Below, one piece after another: positions 8,867 through 18,125 of a DNA stretch of 64,000 bases. The DNA is taken from NCBI GenBank assembly GCA_028292485.1, contig JAQGMG010000029.1, positions 62,001 to 126,000 of the forward strand, read 5' to 3'. Position 1 is the first letter of the stretch. The number at the start of each line of letters is the position of its first letter. A program made the position numbers and the translations under genes. Source of the stretch: Rhodocyclales bacterium (GTDB lineage: Bacteria; Pseudomonadota; Gammaproteobacteria; Burkholderiales; Rhodocyclaceae). The notes beneath the pieces are model-generated. The model had not been told where the DNA came from. It did no database searches and worked only from the letters and a program-made list of their open reading frames with translations.

Positions 8867-10342
8867 ATGCGCTACAGCTCTCGCCACGCGCCGCATCGAG
8901 CCAAGGCCGCACAGGGAGCGGCTCGCTCTGCTGCAGGCGGCGCACAGGCTGGGCACAGCTTTCCCCGTTTCCTGCGCGATTCGCCGGCCTTGCTCGCTGG
9001 CGAATCCGTACCGACCAGCACCGGCAGACCGCTGCCTGAGAAATTGCGCCGCGAGTTTGAAATCGGTGATGAAGGCGGTAACAAGATCGGCGGCGGCGGC
9101 GTCCCCGATCTGTCTGCCGTGCGTATCCATGATGGCGCCGAGGCCGATGCGCTGACAGCGCAGAAAGGTGCGCGGGCTTTCACTGTGGCGCAGGACATTT
9201 ACTTTCGTTCCGGCGAGTTCGCACCGCAGCGTGAAGATGGCAGGCGCCTGCTTGCACATGAACTGACGCACACCTTGCAACAGCGCTCCAACGGCAGCAG
9301 CGGCGAGCTTGATGTCTCCATGCCAGGTGACTATCACGAACGCGAAGCCGACACGCAGGCAGCAGGCTGGTTACGTGGCGAAGCGCCGAGCGTGTCGCAC
9401 GCACCGCAAGGCGTGTTGCAGCGTGAGCCCGATCCGCAGGCGCCCGTCGAGGAGTTGAATAAAGACAAGAAACCCGTCAAACCAGCCGCCAATCTGCTGA
9501 CGGCCGATCAGGCCAGCGCCTTGAAGCCGCCGCAGTACACCACCTACTTCGACGAAGTCGTACCCGGCATTCTCCAGGGCGTGGAAGCCAATGGTGAGGT
9601 GCCCTACGAGCATGCCATGTGGCTCATCACCCAATCCTATGGCGAGCAGTCGCCGCTGAGTGTGCACGAAGACAAATCCGTCAGCTATCCGCTGCCATCC
9701 GAGCACCACAACCGTTTATTCAATGAGCATGCTTCGATGGAGGAAGACCCGAAGACGCATGTGAAGACGCCCGTGCCCGGCCAGGAACACGACGGCGCCC
9801 ACCTCTACAACCTGGAGCAGAAGGAATTTCTCAACGGCAAGTGGGTCACCACGAATAGTCCGACCTTCGGCTACGACTCAACCGCCGATTCGACCCGGCA
9901 CCATCTTGCCTTGCTCAAGGAGCGGCGGCCAGCCGTGTATGAGTCGCTGACCCAAGGCAAGTCCTTCGATGGCTTCGTGGATTCGCTGAACGCCTCCGGC
10001 TACGCCACCGATCCAGCCTACGCGACGAAGCTCAAGGCCCTGCAGGGCCAGGTCAATTCGCAGGTCACGGCCTGGTTGCAATTTCGTGTGCCGTCGATGC
10101 GTGAGCGCATCGAAAAACTCGAAACCTATATGCAGACGCTCAACGAAAGCCTGGCCGGCTGGCAGGAGAAATTCTCCGGTGAGGCAGAAGACATTCTTGA
10201 AGCCACGCTGCAATGCGTGAAGTTCCTGTTTCTCATCATTACGACGGCGATGGAGATCGAGCAGACGCAAAGCGATCTGGCACGGCTGGAGCGGTTTGCA
10301 GGTGGCATAAAGGTGAAATTGCCTGAGCAGCCACAGGAATAG
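8867..10342 (+). CDS. DUF4157 (eCIS_core) protein with HELTH motif
   Basis: A 491-residue protein. Residues about 55-140 match the DUF4157 (renamed eCIS_core) pattern: LPEKLRREFE, VRIHDGAEADALT, then GARAFTVAQDIYF, FAPQREDGRRLLAHELTH and TLQQ. HELTH (131-135) is a zinc-protease-like HExxH. The remaining 350 residues have no family I recognise; the last 100 are helical (coiled-coil-like with a short hydrophobic stretch near 440-460). No signal peptide. The start at 8867 is chosen because TGAGG at 8856-8860 precedes it and it follows the TPR stop by 8 bases; the frame is open further upstream but inside the TPR gene. DUF4157 is strongly linked with eCIS loci, where such proteins are thought to be cargo or cargo-linked. 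Confidence 0.8.
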   Translation: MRYSSRHAPHRAKAAQGAARSAAGGAQAGHSFPRFLRDSPALLAGESVPTSTGRPLPEKLRREFEIGDEGGNKIGGGGVPDLSAVRIHDGAEADALTAQKGARAFTVAQDIYFRSGEFAPQREDGRRLLAHELTHTLQQRSNGSSGELDVSMPGDYHEREADTQAAGWLRGEAPSVSHAPQGVLQREPDPQAPVEELNKDKKPVKPAANLLTADQASALKPPQYTTYFDEVVPGILQGVEANGEVPYEHAMWLITQSYGEQSPLSVHEDKSVSYPLPSEHHNRLFNEHASMEEDPKTHVKTPVPGQEHDGAHLYNLEQKEFLNGKWVTTNSPTFGYDSTADSTRHHLALLKERRPAVYESLTQGKSFDGFVDSLNASGYATDPAYATKLKALQGQVNSQVTAWLQFRVPSMRERIEKLETYMQTLNESLAGWQEKFSGEAEDILEATLQCVKFLFLIITTAMEIEQTQSDLARLERFAGGIKVKLPEQPQE

Positions 10343-10394
10343 ACTGACTCGATCTTGGCGATGCAATTCATTGGTTAGCAGCAGGGAGTCTCAA

Positions 10395-11978
10395 ATGAAA
10401 TTCTCGACATCGAAGACTGCATCGCGCGCCGGTTCATCGCGACACGGACGCGGTCAGAGCTTGGCCAGACCGCCTGCCGGTCTGCCTCGTTTTCTGGGCG
10501 CGCCCAAGGCACGCTTTCAACCCCTGCCCGGCAATGATCACGCCGAGCGCGAGGCGCAGGATATTGCCGCTTCGGCAGGCAACAAGACGCCGACCAGCAG
10601 CGTGCAGTCCGACGCAACTTCGCGCCAGGTGTCGACGCAGATCGCGCAGCAAGCCGGCGCCGGCCACGCTCTGCCGCAGGACGCACACACGAATGCCGAA
10701 GCGCTAGGAGTGGACGGCGGGCAGGTGCGTTTGCATGACGATGGCCGTGCTGCGCGGTTCGCCGATTCACTCGGCGCCAATGCGGTAACAGTCGGTCGCG
10801 ACATCTTCTTCGCACAGGGCCGCTATGCGCCGCAAACGGCCGAGGGCAATGAGCTGCTGCGCCACGAACTCAGTCACGTCGCGCAGCAAGGCGGTGAGCC
10901 ACAGGCGATCCAGCGTGACATTCACGATCCGAACGTGGAGGTTCCTCTCGGTGTGTTCGTGGTGGATATGACGACTACTACCTCTTCCGGAAATCCGGGC
11001 ATGGACGTGAACCTGCTGTTCGATCCCGACCCCGCCGGGCCGTATTCCACGCAAATCGGCATGACGCAGGTCATCAACGTGACCGATCAGAGCAAGGCAA
11101 GCGGACACGCCACGGGCGAGCCGGTTGACTGGAGCAAGATGCGCGACAACAACAGCGTCACAGCGGCCAATCCCGCAGGCACGGTCGGGGCCGAAGCCGG
11201 ACGTATGGAGGCGATGACGACAGGCGACGGTCTGGCGCGCAAAGGTGCCTACATCGACGCGCTCTACGATCCGGCCGTCCACCCGCGTTCGAGCAATGTG
11301 CCGCCGAGTTACCAGGAGCCGGATGCCGCCAACCCGACGCCCGGTGCTTACGGGGACTATGGCTGGCTGCGCTCGCCGAGCGATACCCAACCTGCCACCC
11401 TGATCGATACGCCCAACCTTTCGTTCGACGTGGACTTCGATTTCCAGACCTTTGCGCGCGGCACCGACAACCAGGTGCTCTACGGTGGGGTGGAGTGGGG
11501 CTTCCAGATTCGCAGTGGCGCCGTGCTCAACGACTACGCCGTGCCGCTCGCTGAAGGAACGCCGGAGCTGGAGGAGGCCATGGACCGCTTCCAGGGTTAT
11601 TTCTCGCATGAAGATGTCATTGTCTATTTCGATACCGACAGCCCCATCGCCAGTGCCACGGAACTGGCCAAGCTCGACGATGCGCGAGACTACATGGACC
11701 GCTACCCGGACACGCGTATCGAAGTCACCGGTTTCGCCGACCAGCGCGGCGCGAGTGGCTACAACGCCGGCCTGTCGCTGCTGCGTGCCAACGAAGTGGT
11801 GGATGCACTGCTGTCGCAAGGCATCGACCCCGCGCGCATCGACGCCGCGACAGGGGCCGGCGAAAGCACCGCCTTCGCTCCGGGCAGCCCGCCGGCCGAT
11901 GCTGGCAGCCTGCAAGCCAATCGCCGCGCTGTTGTGCGGTTCATCCGCACTGCCGAAGCACCGATCAACGAACCGTAA
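10395..11978 (+). CDS. DUF4157 (eCIS_core)-OmpA fusion protein
   Basis: A 527-residue protein. After a basic, disordered start, residues about 107-165 carry the DUF4157 pattern ([27 protein letters not shown], then HELSH at 157-161 and VAQQ). A middle region (170-400) is unrecognised. Residues about 407-520 are an OmpA-like peptidoglycan-binding domain: VYFDTDS, a [18 protein letters not shown] segment, and a closing NRRAVV. There is no Sec signal or lipobox, which is unusual for an OmpA-domain protein. The start at 10395 has GGGAG at 10384-10388 with 6 bases spacing. It follows the other DUF4157 gene by 52 bases. Peptidoglycan binding combined with an eCIS_core domain suggests anchoring at, or action on, a cell wall after delivery; that is inference. 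Confidence 0.8.
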   Translation: MKFSTSKTASRAGSSRHGRGQSLARPPAGLPRFLGAPKARFQPLPGNDHAEREAQDIAASAGNKTPTSSVQSDATSRQVSTQIAQQAGAGHALPQDAHTNAEALGVDGGQVRLHDDGRAARFADSLGANAVTVGRDIFFAQGRYAPQTAEGNELLRHELSHVAQQGGEPQAIQRDIHDPNVEVPLGVFVVDMTTTTSSGNPGMDVNLLFDPDPAGPYSTQIGMTQVINVTDQSKASGHATGEPVDWSKMRDNNSVTAANPAGTVGAEAGRMEAMTTGDGLARKGAYIDALYDPAVHPRSSNVPPSYQEPDAANPTPGAYGDYGWLRSPSDTQPATLIDTPNLSFDVDFDFQTFARGTDNQVLYGGVEWGFQIRSGAVLNDYAVPLAEGTPELEEAMDRFQGYFSHEDVIVYFDTDSPIASATELAKLDDARDYMDRYPDTRIEVTGFADQRGASGYNAGLSLLRANEVVDALLSQGIDPARIDAATGAGESTAFAPGSPPADAGSLQANRRAVVRFIRTAEAPINEP

Positions 11979-12036
11979 ATGCGACGTCTTGCAGGTCGCT
12001 CCCTTCGTAACGCCCGACCCTGATAAGGAGATTGCC

Positions 12037-13488
12037 ATGCTGTTCCAGGTGCCCCACTCGAAGCTGCACGTCTGCTCGCGCGAAGGCTGCGCCGTGCCGC
12101 CATCGCCACGCCTCATGAACCAGCTTTTCGCGCGCTACACGGAGTTGCGCGATGCCGGGCGGCTGGCGGCGAACATGACCTTCGACGATTTCTACCGCGT
12201 GTGGCGCTCGTCGCGACGCAGCGAGAATTTCAAGGGCCTCGACGATGGCGAAGTAACGCACGCCACCGCTACGGACTTCCAGCGCATCTCCAAGCCTGTC
12301 ACGCGACTTGTCGGTGTCATACGCACACTGGTGCTGCTGGTCGACTTTTCTGATAAGGCACACGATGCCAACCACACACCGGCTTACTACCAGCAGATGC
12401 TCTTCGGCGATACGGGCGTGTTTGCCTCGGGCAGCATGCGCGAGTACTACCGCAAGGTCAGCGGTTATCAGAAAGGCAAAGGCAGCGCGCACGATACCGG
12501 CGTCGACATCCAGGGCGAAGTATTCGGCTGGTTCAGGATGCCGCAGACGCTGGCCTTCTACACCGACGGTCAAAGCGGCATGGGCAATGCTCCGCGCAAT
12601 ACGCAGGGCATGGCGGCCGATGCGATCAAGGCTGCGCAGGCGGCAGGCGTGAATTTCGCCGGTTACGATGCGCTCGGCGAGAAGATGGTGACGGCATTAT
12701 TCATTGTGCATGCCGGCAGCGGTGCCGAAGAGTCGGGCTCCAAGGATGATGTGTGGAGTCTCAAATGGGTCGTGCCGGGCTCGCCGACCGTAGCGCCGAA
12801 CCTGCGCGTGAGCACTTTCCTGACGGTGCCTGAGGACTGCGCCGTCGGCGTTTGTGCACACGAGTGGGGGCATCTCGCTGCACGTTGGGCAGACTTTTAC
12901 GACACAGGCCGGCAGGAGTGGTCGCAGTCCAATGGGCTCGGCAACTACTGCCTGATGGCGAGCGGCTCGTGGGGCAACGGTGGCCTTACACCGACCTTGC
13001 CGAACGGCATGCTGCGCATGTTCCACAACTGGATCGTGCCGCAACTGGTGACGCAGACCACCAAGGGCATCGTGCTCAAGCCGGCAGCCGAAGGCGGCAC
13101 CATCATCATGGTGCGCAACCCGAAAACCATGTCGCCCGAGCAATACATTTTTGTCGAGTATCGCCGTCGTCGCGGGCAGGATGCCTACCTGCCGGACGAA
13201 GGCATCGCCATCTACGTGGTCGACGAGCGCATCGACAACGTCAACGACGAGGCCAATCTCGCCATCGAGCTGATGCAGGCCGACAACCAGCGCGACCTCG
13301 CCAAGATATTCGGCCAGGGCAATCGTGGTGATGCCAATGACCTGTATCCGTACAGAACCAAGCGCACGATAGGCAAGACGACCAAGCCGCCGCTCAACCT
13401 GGCTGGCGGCAAGTTCAGTGGTGTAACCATCAAGACCATCGGCACGGCGGGCGCGGATAGTTTGAAGATCGATGTGACGATCAGCTAG
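12037..13488 (+). CDS. leaderless M6-like metalloprotease, putative eCIS cargo
   Basis: A 483-residue protein with the hallmarks of M6 (immune inhibitor A-like) peptidases: HEWGH at 275-279 followed by a candidate third zinc ligand D286 in the ADFYD segment, a [12 protein letters not shown] turn after it, and a C-terminal beta-rich part ([14 protein letters not shown]). M6 enzymes are usually secreted with a signal peptide and propeptide; here the N-terminus ([11 protein letters not shown]...) has neither. The start at 12037 has AAGGAG at 12025-12030; the frame is open upstream but overlaps the previous gene. It is the last gene of the module, 58 bases after the DUF4157-OmpA gene. Delivery by the injection particle would explain the missing leader. 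Confidence 0.75.
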   Translation: MLFQVPHSKLHVCSREGCAVPPSPRLMNQLFARYTELRDAGRLAANMTFDDFYRVWRSSRRSENFKGLDDGEVTHATATDFQRISKPVTRLVGVIRTLVLLVDFSDKAHDANHTPAYYQQMLFGDTGVFASGSMREYYRKVSGYQKGKGSAHDTGVDIQGEVFGWFRMPQTLAFYTDGQSGMGNAPRNTQGMAADAIKAAQAAGVNFAGYDALGEKMVTALFIVHAGSGAEESGSKDDVWSLKWVVPGSPTVAPNLRVSTFLTVPEDCAVGVCAHEWGHLAARWADFYDTGRQEWSQSNGLGNYCLMASGSWGNGGLTPTLPNGMLRMFHNWIVPQLVTQTTKGIVLKPAAEGGTIIMVRNPKTMSPEQYIFVEYRRRRGQDAYLPDEGIAIYVVDERIDNVNDEANLAIELMQADNQRDLAKIFGQGNRGDANDLYPYRTKRTIGKTTKPPLNLAGGKFSGVTIKTIGTAGADSLKIDVTIS

Positions 13489-13934
13489 GGGGCGTGAGTG
13501 AACGGCGCCAAGTAAGAAGCTCCATCACTCTGGCGAAGGCTCATTACTGTCCGCAATAAATGTGGCGGTTCGGAATTGCATGGAGCAGACAAACTCTCAC
13601 CTCGTCATTCCCGCGAAAGCGGGAATCCACTTCTACGCGATGCTCGTCCGCGCCACAAAGTGGATTCCCGCTTTGCGAGCTTTCCGCTTATGCGGAAATG
13701 CCTGCCTACCCCACTACGCGGGAATGACGGTTTTGGTGGTGAGTAGCGTAGTGGCAGGCCCCGCAGAACGTCGGGTGTCTCTTTTCCCGTTAGCGCGATA
13801 CGGCCAAGCTTGAAGGGCCTGACGACACAGGGCCACCCGGCGCAAAGCCCTGGCCAAAAAACGGGAATGGAATATGCTGAAAGAGCTTGCGGGCCAGGGA
13901 TACCTGCGCCCGCTTCCATTGTCAGGAGACAGCA
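13489..13934. other. 446-bp intergenic region closing the eCIS module
   Basis: No gene can be supported here. It contains an expanded dRS3/REP-like pair (13603-13728) and then about 200 bases leading to the lipoprotein gene. The short open frame across the repeat is a by-product of the repeat. Confidence 0.7.
13603..13728. repeat. dRS3/REP-like inverted pair, copy B (expanded)
   Basis: The outer ends CGTCATTCCCGCG and CGCGGGAATGACG match copy A, but the interior is longer (126 bases in all) and includes an additional inverted half, GTGGATTCCCGC, followed by a decayed copy. It looks like a pair with a partly duplicated right arm. Confidence 0.85.
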
Positions 13935-14546
13935 ATGAACTCAAAACAACTCACACTCTTGTCCGGCATCGCTGGCGTAGTAGTGCTGGCCGGTTGCGCC
14001 ACAGGCAAGCTGGAGGCGCAATGGAGTGACCCGCAGTTCGCAGGGCAGACCTTTGGCGGCTCCAAGGTGTTGGTCGCTTGCCAGGCCGCTGAGCAAACCG
14101 TGATGCGCATCTGCCAGGATCAACTCGCCGCGCAGCTACGCACCCTTGGCGTCACGCCGGTGATGGCTGACGTGACAACAATGGTCGCGGAAAAACCGGG
14201 GATCGACAGGAGCCTTGCCGCTGCACGCAGTCTCGGCGCGCAGTCGGTGATGATGCTGACCCTGAGCCCGATTACGACCGTGACCAGCTCCGGTTCGGGC
14301 GTAGGTTTCGGTATCGGCTCGGGTGGTTACCACAGTGGCGTCGGTTTCGGCATGTCGTTCCCGGTAGGCAGTGGCGCTCAGAGTACCGCCACGACTTATT
14401 CTTCGGACTCGACACTGACCAATGTCGCCACGGGTCGCCTGATGTGGTCGGGCAAGGTGTCCACCATGTCGCAGGAAGTGCCCGATCAGATTGCGAGCCT
14501 TGCCAAACTGAGCGTCGAGTCGGCGCGCAAGGCAGGGATGTTGTAA
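13935..14546 (+). CDS. outer-membrane-type lipoprotein of unknown function
   Basis: A 203-residue protein beginning with a lipoprotein signal ending in the lipobox LAGC (Cys21). The mature part opens with AQWSDPQFAG, has a central alpha/beta-looking region, a Gly/Ser-rich loop (GVGFGIGSGGYHSGVGFG) and a conserved-looking TGRLMWSGKV near the end. This resembles periplasmic lipoproteins of the DUF4136-like type, but I cannot assign it firmly. AGGAGA at 13924-13929 is a strong ribosome site for the ATG at 13935. It is transcribed towards ptsI and stands alone. Confidence 0.7.
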   Translation: MNSKQLTLLSGIAGVVVLAGCATGKLEAQWSDPQFAGQTFGGSKVLVACQAAEQTVMRICQDQLAAQLRTLGVTPVMADVTTMVAEKPGIDRSLAAARSLGAQSVMMLTLSPITTVTSSGSGVGFGIGSGGYHSGVGFGMSFPVGSGAQSTATTYSSDSTLTNVATGRLMWSGKVSTMSQEVPDQIASLAKLSVESARKAGML

Positions 14547-14597
14547 CGGCGGGATTTGCGGCGTGCTTGGCCAGGCGAGTGAATACCGCGAAGCGCT

Positions 14598-16352
14598 TTA
14601 AAGCTTGCCGACCGCTTCGCTGATCCGCTCGGGTTCGTCCTGACGTAGCAGCTTGGTGACCTTGAGCGTCAGGTCGCTGCTGTCCGAGCGCAATACTTCC
14701 TGCTTTACTTCCAGTATCTGTGCGGGGTGCATCGAGAAAGTGCGCAGCCCCATGCCGACCAGAAGCCGCGTGTAATGCGGGTCGCCCGCCATTTCGCCGC
14801 AGACGGAAACCGACAGGCCGGCCTTCGTTCCCACCTGGATGGTTTGCGATATCAGGCGCAATACAGCAGGGTGCAAGGGATCGTAGAGATGCGCCACCGC
14901 TTCGTCGGTGCGGTCGATGGCAAGGGTGTACTGGATCAGGTCGTTGGTGCCGATCGACAGAAACTGCAGGCGCTTGACGAACACACCCAGTGACAAGGCC
15001 GCGGCTGGCACCTCGATCATGCCGCCGACGCGCACGTTCTCGTCGAACTTGACCTTCTCTGCGCGCAACTGCGCCTTGGCGACCGTGATGGCAGTCAAGG
15101 TCGCGTCGATCTCATGTGCATGGGCCAGCATCGGCACGAGGATCTGCACCTTGCCGTAGTAAGAAGCACGCAGCAGCGCGCGCAACTGCGTCAGGAACAT
15201 CTGTGGTTCCGACAGGCTGTAGCGGATCGCACGCAGCCCCAGCGCCGGGTTGGTTTCGCGCCGCGGCCCGCCGGAGTTGAGCGCCTTGTCCGAGCCAATG
15301 TCCAGCGTGCGGATCGTTACCGGCCTGCCGCCCATGGCCTTGGCAACCGAGCGGTAGGCTTCGAACTGTTCATCTTCATTGGGCAGCACATCCCTGTTCA
15401 TGAAGAGAAATTCCGTGCGGAACAGGCCTACGCCATCGGCATCGACTTCACGCGCCTGCGTTACGTCACCGGGCAGCTCGATGTTGGCCTGCAGCGAAAC
15501 CATCTCGCCATCCAGCGTCGCCGCCCGCATGGTGAGCAGACGCTTGAGCTTGGTGCGCTCCAGCTCATAGACGCTGCGGCGTAGTCGATACTCTTCGAGC
15601 ACACGCTCGTCAGGGTCGACGATGATGACACCGCGCGCCCCGTCGATGATGACAACGTCGTCCTCGCGCACGACGTTGCGCACATGCCGCAAGCCGACCA
15701 CGGCGGGAATGCCCAGGCTGCGCGCAACGATGGCGGTGTGCGACGTGGCGCCGCCGACATCGGTGACGAAGCCCGCGATCTGGTTGTTCTTGAAGTGGAT
15801 CGTATCGGCCGGTGACAGGTCGTGCGCCACGACGATGGTGCCGACCACGCCTTTCAGCCCCGACCCGATGGCGCCGGTTGCGCCTTCACGGCGCTTGGCC
15901 TGCACCGAACCGGGATGGCCGAGCAGCACCTTGAGCAGGCGCTCGACGACCTGCACCACGTCGGCCTTGCGCTCGCGCAGGTAGGAATCCTCGATGACTT
16001 CGAATTGTTCGACGATCTGTTCGAGCTGCTGCACCAGCGCCCATTCAGCGTTGCAGCGGCGCTCACGGATCAGGCGTATCGACGCTTCCACCAGCATCGG
16101 GTCATCCAGCAGCAGGGTGTGCAGATCGACGAACGCCGCCACTTCTGATTGTGCCGTGGTTGACGTCTCGCGCAGGGCGCGCAGCTCGAACCGTACTTTG
16201 GCGGCGGCGTCTTCGATACGCTGGACTTCGGCGTCGACATGGCGCGGCGCTATCTGGAAGTGATTGACCTCCAGCAGGGCGTGCGACACCAGGTGGGCAT
16301 GGCCAATCGAAATGCCTTGTGAGACGGGAAGGCCATGTATGACAAACGGCAC
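14598..16352 (-). CDS. ptsI: PTS enzyme I (phosphoenolpyruvate-protein phosphotransferase)
   Basis: A 584-residue protein, normal for EI. It transfers phosphate from PEP to HPr. The phospho-histidine domain has GGATSHTAIVAR with His205; the PEP-binding barrel shows the RTEFLFMNR, ALGLRAIRYS and GTNDLIQYTLAIDR motifs, and the catalytic Cys lies in the VCGEMAGD motif near the end. It is the last gene of a leftward cluster, 3 bases after ptsH. No PTS permease (EIIB/C/D) is near, so the chain EI-HPr-EIIA is probably regulatory, as in other betaproteobacteria. Confidence 0.95.
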   Translation of the reverse strand: MPFVIHGLPVSQGISIGHAHLVSHALLEVNHFQIAPRHVDAEVQRIEDAAAKVRFELRALRETSTTAQSEVAAFVDLHTLLLDDPMLVEASIRLIRERRCNAEWALVQQLEQIVEQFEVIEDSYLRERKADVVQVVERLLKVLLGHPGSVQAKRREGATGAIGSGLKGVVGTIVVAHDLSPADTIHFKNNQIAGFVTDVGGATSHTAIVARSLGIPAVVGLRHVRNVVREDDVVIIDGARGVIIVDPDERVLEEYRLRRSVYELERTKLKRLLTMRAATLDGEMVSLQANIELPGDVTQAREVDADGVGLFRTEFLFMNRDVLPNEDEQFEAYRSVAKAMGGRPVTIRTLDIGSDKALNSGGPRRETNPALGLRAIRYSLSEPQMFLTQLRALLRASYYGKVQILVPMLAHAHEIDATLTAITVAKAQLRAEKVKFDENVRVGGMIEVPAAALSLGVFVKRLQFLSIGTNDLIQYTLAIDRTDEAVAHLYDPLHPAVLRLISQTIQVGTKAGLSVSVCGEMAGDPHYTRLLVGMGLRTFSMHPAQILEVKQEVLRSDSSDLTLKVTKLLRQDEPERISEAVGKL

Positions 16353-16355
16353 GCT

Positions 16356-16625
16356 TTACTCGCGTTCGCCGAAACGGCTATTGATGAGTTCAACGATAGC
16401 CTGCAAGGCTTTTTCGCCGTCTTCGCCCTCGGTCTCCACGATCACGCGCGCGCCTTGCGCTGCGGCCAGCATCATTACTCCCATTATGCTTTTCGCATTG
16501 ACGCGTCGGCCCGCACGTTCGAGCCATATTTCGCTACGGAACTGCGTTGCCAGCTGCGTGAGCTTGGCAGAAGGGCGGGCGTGCAGGCCCAGGCGGTTGG
16601 AGATTTCGGCTTCGGCGCGCGGCAT
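16356..16625 (-). CDS. ptsH: PTS phosphocarrier protein HPr
   Basis: An 89-residue HPr. The active-site His15 is in GLHARPSAKL and the regulatory Ser46 in KSIMGV is present. HPr takes phosphate from EI and passes it to EIIA proteins; Ser46 is the site for HPr kinase in species that have it. No hprK gene is in this window, including beside rapZ where many betaproteobacteria keep it. It lies between the EIIA gene (8-base gap) and ptsI (3-base gap), so these form one operon. Confidence 0.95.
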   Translation of the reverse strand: MPRAEAEISNRLGLHARPSAKLTQLATQFRSEIWLERAGRRVNAKSIMGVMMLAAAQGARVIVETEGEDGEKALQAIVELINSRFGERE

Positions 16626-16633
16626 GGTATTTC

Positions 16634-17026
16634 CTAACTGCCTTTCATATGGAGCACACCATCACAACCACCCGTAATGGCCTTGTTGATAACAGTGTCA
16701 ATATCGTTCTTGTCGCGATACGTCAAGACGCGAAGCAGCATTGGCAGACTTACGCCAGCCATTGCCTCCACCCGGCCCGGTTCGACGAGCTTGACGGCAA
16801 CGTTCGATGGCGTCGCGCCGAAGATGTCGGTCAGGATGATCACCCCTTCACCGCTGTCGACCTGTTGCAGCCATTTGCGTGCTGCAGGCAGCAAATCAAG
16901 GGGATCGTCCTGTGCCGACACGCCCAGTTGGGCAATCTGCAACGGACGACGGTTGAGTACATGGCAACAGCATTGAATGAGCGATTCGCCCAATGTGCCG
17001 TGCGTCAGCAGAAGTATGCCTATCAT
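16634..17026 (-). CDS. mannose-type PTS EIIA protein
   Basis: A 130-residue stand-alone EIIA of the mannose (ManX N-terminal) family. The phospho-acceptor is His9 in the opening LLTHG motif, and the LTDIFGATPSNVA segment is typical. The cognate IIB, IIC and IID are absent, so it is likely a phosphate-dependent regulator rather than part of a transporter. It is the first gene of the EIIA-HPr-EI operon, downstream of gshA/gshB as in many betaproteobacteria. A 222-base gap precedes it and may hold its own promoter. Confidence 0.92.
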   Translation of the reverse strand: MIGILLLTHGTLGESLIQCCCHVLNRRPLQIAQLGVSAQDDPLDLLPAARKWLQQVDSGEGVIILTDIFGATPSNVAVKLVEPGRVEAMAGVSLPMLLRVLTYRDKNDIDTVINKAITGGCDGVLHMKGS

Positions 17027-17148
17027 CGGCGCGCCTCCGGGCAGCGAATGTTGGCAATCAATTTACCACTTCAGCGCCCGCCGTGCCTTGTCGCGACGCG
17101 ATGTGACGTCGATTTTAGTTTTACAGGCGGGCAAAGGGGAGAGGAGGT

Positions 17149-17167
17149 TTAACCACACCATGGTTAA
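17149..17167. promoter_or_regulatory. TTAACCA-N5-TGGTTAA inverted repeat before the EIIA gene
   Basis: A perfect 7-bp dyad with a 5-base spacer, about 120 bases upstream of the leftward EIIA gene. It may be an operator for the PTS operon or a hairpin after the M48-like gene. No regulator can be named. Confidence 0.3.
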
Positions 17168-17248
17168 CCCGTGCAGAGAAGTTTGCTGATCGAACGTGCG
17201 AGCAGACGCAAGCTCACATCGACTGACAAGGAAAATTCGGAGGACTGC

Positions 17249-18001
17249 TCAGGGATTGGCTTGCATGACCGCCGCGCTGAACTGCACGGCTTCCTGCTCG
17301 GTACGCGCGTCGTACAACAATACCGGTTGAGCATCGCTCATCAGGCGCGTCCCGAGAGTCGCGTCTCCGCGGAATATTGCATACAACATGCGCAGCCCTG
17401 CCTGATCGACTGAACTACGCAGGGCGTCATGATTCTGCAGGTGACCCAGCTGCACGCTGAGTGCCGTAAGCAGGACCCGGTCATTGCTGAATTGCTGCAC
17501 CCATTCGTCAGTCAACACGATCTGGCCGCCCGATAGCGTAAAGCTGCGGGCCCCCACATTGCCGCCATGGCGAAAAACCAGCTCGTACAGAGGGGCTTCA
17601 CCCTGTGGCATGCGCAAGGCAGCAAATTTCGTGTTGACCGCGTTTTGTCTGTCCAGGGTCAAAGCGCTCGGCGTCAGTACGGTCGCATCGAGGCGCTGCA
17701 GGGTGCGGGTGGAGGCGGCCTGAACCCAGCTGGCCGGCGCGCGTTGCCCGATCCAGCCGGCCCAGTCGCGTTCAAAGAAATGAGCTGCTGCCGTGAGCGC
17801 AACGGCCAGTGCGAGCAATACCAGTAACAGGCGCTGACTGGTATGACGGCACAGCATGCGCCAGCACGCGGCAAACACCGACGACCTCGCTGGCTTGCGG
17901 ATCGAAGTGGGCTCAGGAGAAAGTCGAGCGTGAAGAAGAGGGGTTGGCTTTGCCAATGTCGGTCGCATAAAGGGTCGGTTGCAGGCGTGCGCACACGCCA
18001 T
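17249..18001 (-). CDS. M48-family homologue with destroyed active site, membrane-anchored
   Basis: A 250-residue protein. It has a membrane segment at about 57-74, then the typical opening of a betaproteobacterial M48 metalloprotease subgroup (WAGWIGQRAPASWV, tandem Leu/Asp-rich helix, FRHGGNVGARSFTLSGGQIVLTDEWV). Where the zinc motif HELGH should be, residues 183-187 read VQLGH: the first His and the Glu are gone and only His187 remains. The following NHDALRS matches the usual post-motif helix. It should therefore not be an active zinc protease. The ATG at 18001 has AAGGGA upstream; Met12 or Met49 are possible alternatives. It lies between gshB and the EIIA gene, same direction. A regulatory or binding role, or early gene decay with the frame still intact, are both possible. 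Confidence 0.7.
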   Translation of the reverse strand: MACAHACNRPFMRPTLAKPTPLLHARLSPEPTSIRKPARSSVFAACWRMLCRHTSQRLLLVLLALAVALTAAAHFFERDWAGWIGQRAPASWVQAASTRTLQRLDATVLTPSALTLDRQNAVNTKFAALRMPQGEAPLYELVFRHGGNVGARSFTLSGGQIVLTDEWVQQFSNDRVLLTALSVQLGHLQNHDALRSSVDQAGLRMLYAIFRGDATLGTRLMSDAQPVLLYDARTEQEAVQFSAAVMQANP

Positions 18002-18125
18002 CCATGTATCCCTTGATTATGCGCAGTGAATCCCGGGTCAGTCGTATATTGCCCGTTGGTACATATTGCGTGTTGTAAGATTTTGTTGTTTTTCCGTATT
18101 TTACAATTGAGCGATGCCGGCAGCA

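Noticed and set aside
1-13488. Prophage or integrated plasmid origin of the accessory region
   Set aside because: No integrase, terminase, capsid, replication or attachment-site-like tRNA fragment was found at its visible right border.
13562-13813. 83-codon open frame after the M6-like gene
   Set aside because: It is largely made of the dRS3/REP-like repeat and so is not a gene.
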